Part shown: positions 62,579-64,000 of the stretch, piece by piece
Layout of the letters: each line of letters starts with the position of its first letter
Position numbering within the stretch: the first letter of the stretch is position 1
Notes under the pieces: model-generated
The model's input: the letters and a program-made list of their open reading frames with translations, nothing else
What the model was told of the DNA's origin: nothing
Databases searched by the model: none
Program-made: the position numbers and the translations under genes
Assembly: GCA_016795105.1 (NCBI GenBank)
Contig: JAEUIH010000005.1
Span: forward strand, 71,220 to 135,219
Direction of reading: 5' to 3'
Source: Planctomyces sp.
GTDB taxonomy: Bacteria; Planctomycetota; Planctomycetia; Planctomycetales; Planctomycetaceae
DNA: 64,000 nucleotides

Positions 62579-64000
62579 ATGCGATTCACTTGCCGCCCAA
62601 CTCGAAAGTGGTTTGCCGCTTGTTCGCTCTTCGCATGTCTGTTGGCTGGCTTTGATGTTTCGGCAAACGGAGATGAGAAGCCCTGGCCGTTTTACGTTCC
62701 GACGCACCAGGAACCACCGCTCGTTCAGTCATCAGACTGGGTGATCAACGACATCGATCGGTTCGTATTGAGCGAACTCAAGAAACGTAACCTGAAACCG
62801 GCGCCGCGGGCGTCTAAGACAGTGTTGCTGCGGAGGCTGTATTTCGATTTGATTGGACTACCTCCGTCGCCGGAAGAGGTCCAGCAGTTTATGAACGATG
62901 AGTCGCCCGAGGCGTACTCAAGACTCGTGGACCGGCTGCTCGATGATGAGCGCTACGGTGAGCGCTGGGCTCGACGTTGGCTCGATCTGGCTCGCTATGC
63001 AGACACGGCCGGATACGAAGGCGATCCCGATCTGCCGCACGCATGGCGATACCGGGATTACGTGATCGACGCTTTCAATCACGACAAGCCTTACGATCGA
63101 TTCATCAAAGAACAGTTGGCAGGCGATGAGCTTGATGAGATCATGGGCGCCGGTGAGCTTCCTTTAAGTAAGCCTGAGCAGATCGTGGCGTTGACCTTTC
63201 TTCGTCTGGCACCATTTACTGAACCGAGAGGTGATGAAACTCGACATGAAATGCTCAGCGAAATGACCTCTACGGTCGGCTCGGTATTTCTTGGGTTGAC
63301 CGTTGGATGCGCGAAATGTCATGACCACAGGCATGATGACATTCCGACGGCGGACTTCTACCGCCTGAAGGCCTTTTTTTCCACTGTTCAAATCCCTCCA
63401 CCGGAACGCGGTGATGGATTCCAGATTGGTGGATCAATCGAGGCTGACTTTTATCGAGCAGGAGAACAGGAATGGGCAGAGAAACGTCGCAGCGAAATCA
63501 AACAACAGCTGGAAGCATCGAACAATGAACTTCAACAACTGAGAGAGTCCATTTCACAACGACTGGGGCAGGAGAAAGTCGACGAGTTATTCAAAGGCGG
63601 CGACGATCGAATCACTCAGGCCGAGAAGGACCAGTTTGATAGACTTTCCGCGGCACCTCGTTTTCTCAACCAGGATCTCAAGCGGCTTCAGCCTGTTGCG
63701 ATGTCGTTACGACATTCCTTTGGTCCGCCTTACGAACCGGGCGTTCCGGTGACACGGATCATGCATCGAGGTGAGTACGACAATCCAGGGGAAGTCGTTG
63801 AAGCCGGATTCCTCAGTGCGATTACCGGAAATCAGGAGCCCGCCGCAATTCGCCTCGATCCGTTCAGGAGATGGCCGACTCGCAGTCGTCGAATGGCGCT
63901 GGCAAACTGGATCGCAAGCGACAGCAACCCAATGACCGCACGCGTGATGGTGAACCGACTTTGGCAATGGCATTTTGGTCAGGGGATCGTGCGGACGCCC
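62579..64000 (+). CDS. DUF1549/DUF1553 (PSD1) protein, truncated by window end
   Basis: 474 codons are visible and the frame is open to the last base. After a signal-like start (KWFAACSLFACLLAGFDVSA) come DUF1549 features (INDIDRFVLSELKKRNLKPA; RRLYFDLIGLPPSPEEVQQF; DDERYGERWARRWLDLARYA) and a haem motif GCAKCHDHRHD. A coiled coil follows, then the start of DUF1553 (RRMALANWIASDSNPMTARV; MVNRLWQWHFGQGIVRTP). This is the usual partner of the DUF1592 protein encoded 153 bp upstream, though the N-terminal PSCyt1 domain of many family members is absent here. Confidence 0.92.
   Translation, partial: MRFTCRPTRKWFAACSLFACLLAGFDVSANGDEKPWPFYVPTHQEPPLVQSSDWVINDIDRFVLSELKKRNLKPAPRASKTVLLRRLYFDLIGLPPSPEEVQQFMNDESPEAYSRLVDRLLDDERYGERWARRWLDLARYADTAGYEGDPDLPHAWRYRDYVIDAFNHDKPYDRFIKEQLAGDELDEIMGAGELPLSKPEQIVALTFLRLAPFTEPRGDETRHEMLSEMTSTVGSVFLGLTVGCAKCHDHRHDDIPTADFYRLKAFFSTVQIPPPERGDGFQIGGSIEADFYRAGEQEWAEKRRSEIKQQLEASNNELQQLRESISQRLGQEKVDELFKGGDDRITQAEKDQFDRLSAAPRFLNQDLKRLQPVAMSLRHSFGPPYEPGVPVTRIMHRGEYDNPGEVVEAGFLSAITGNQEPAAIRLDPFRRWPTRSRRMALANWIASDSNPMTARVMVNRLWQWHFGQGIVRTP

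Overview
The window looks like part of a planctomycete chromosome, from a Planctomycetales/Gimesia–Fuerstiella-type organism (genus not determinable by eye). The evidence is a DUF1559 prepilin-like protein with its lipoprotein partner, sulfatases, the DUF1552 / DUF1592-DUF1588-DUF1585 / DUF1549-DUF1553 cassette, a Ser/Thr kinase with C-terminal WD40 repeats beside an ECF sigma factor, a giant secreted protein with the LEPRMLL motif, and families of short intergenic repeats.

Layout. 1-21.9 kb is ordinary host chromosome: the 3' end of a histidine kinase, a ParA ATPase, a TatD-like hydrolase, several secreted proteins, a DUF1559/lipoprotein pair, a tandem AhpD-like protein, a Wza-like export lipoprotein followed by Gly-rich and Pro-rich secreted proteins, a large membrane protein with a spermidine-synthase-like part, a threonine synthase, 2 kb of nested repeats, and a TPR protein ending in two RNA-polymerase alpha-CTD domains. 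tRNA-Gln(UUG) follows at 21898-21969.

21949-39141 is an integrated element of about 17.2 kb, bounded by a 23-bp direct repeat of the tRNA-Gln 3' end. Nearly everything in it lies on the minus strand. The left module is a tyrosine integrase, an XRE regulator, a zinc-ribbon/TOPRIM/DUF3987 primase, a small coupled protein and an AlpA/Xis-like protein. The cargo is a defence operon: a MerR-like HTH protein, hsdR, hsdM, hsdS, a RecF/OLD-like ATPase and an HNH nuclease, with 4-bp overlaps from hsdM through the HNH gene, then a coiled-coil protein. No relaxase or virion gene is visible, so it looks like a P4-like satellite or defence island. Its most unusual property is that the attachment core lies inside the integrase reading frame. 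Joining the two ends in silico gives a 520-codon integrase whose last 82 codons are now stranded at the far end, while the integrated copy reads antisense through tRNA-Gln into the neighbouring gene. A 21-bp direct repeat near both ends is read in different frames on the two sides, which suggests integrase arm sites.

39.1-64 kb is host chromosome again: a small membrane protein, sugE/gdx behind a guanidine-III riboswitch, a DUF1801-like protein, an amidohydrolase, a DUF4272 protein, a giant extracellular protein, an ECF sigma factor and a kinase-WD40 protein (all minus), two sulfatase genes (one a fusion with a gutted N-terminal domain), then the plus-strand DUF1552/DUF1592/DUF1549-DUF1553 set, whose last gene leaves the window.

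All calls come from reading motifs by eye; no database or structure search was run.
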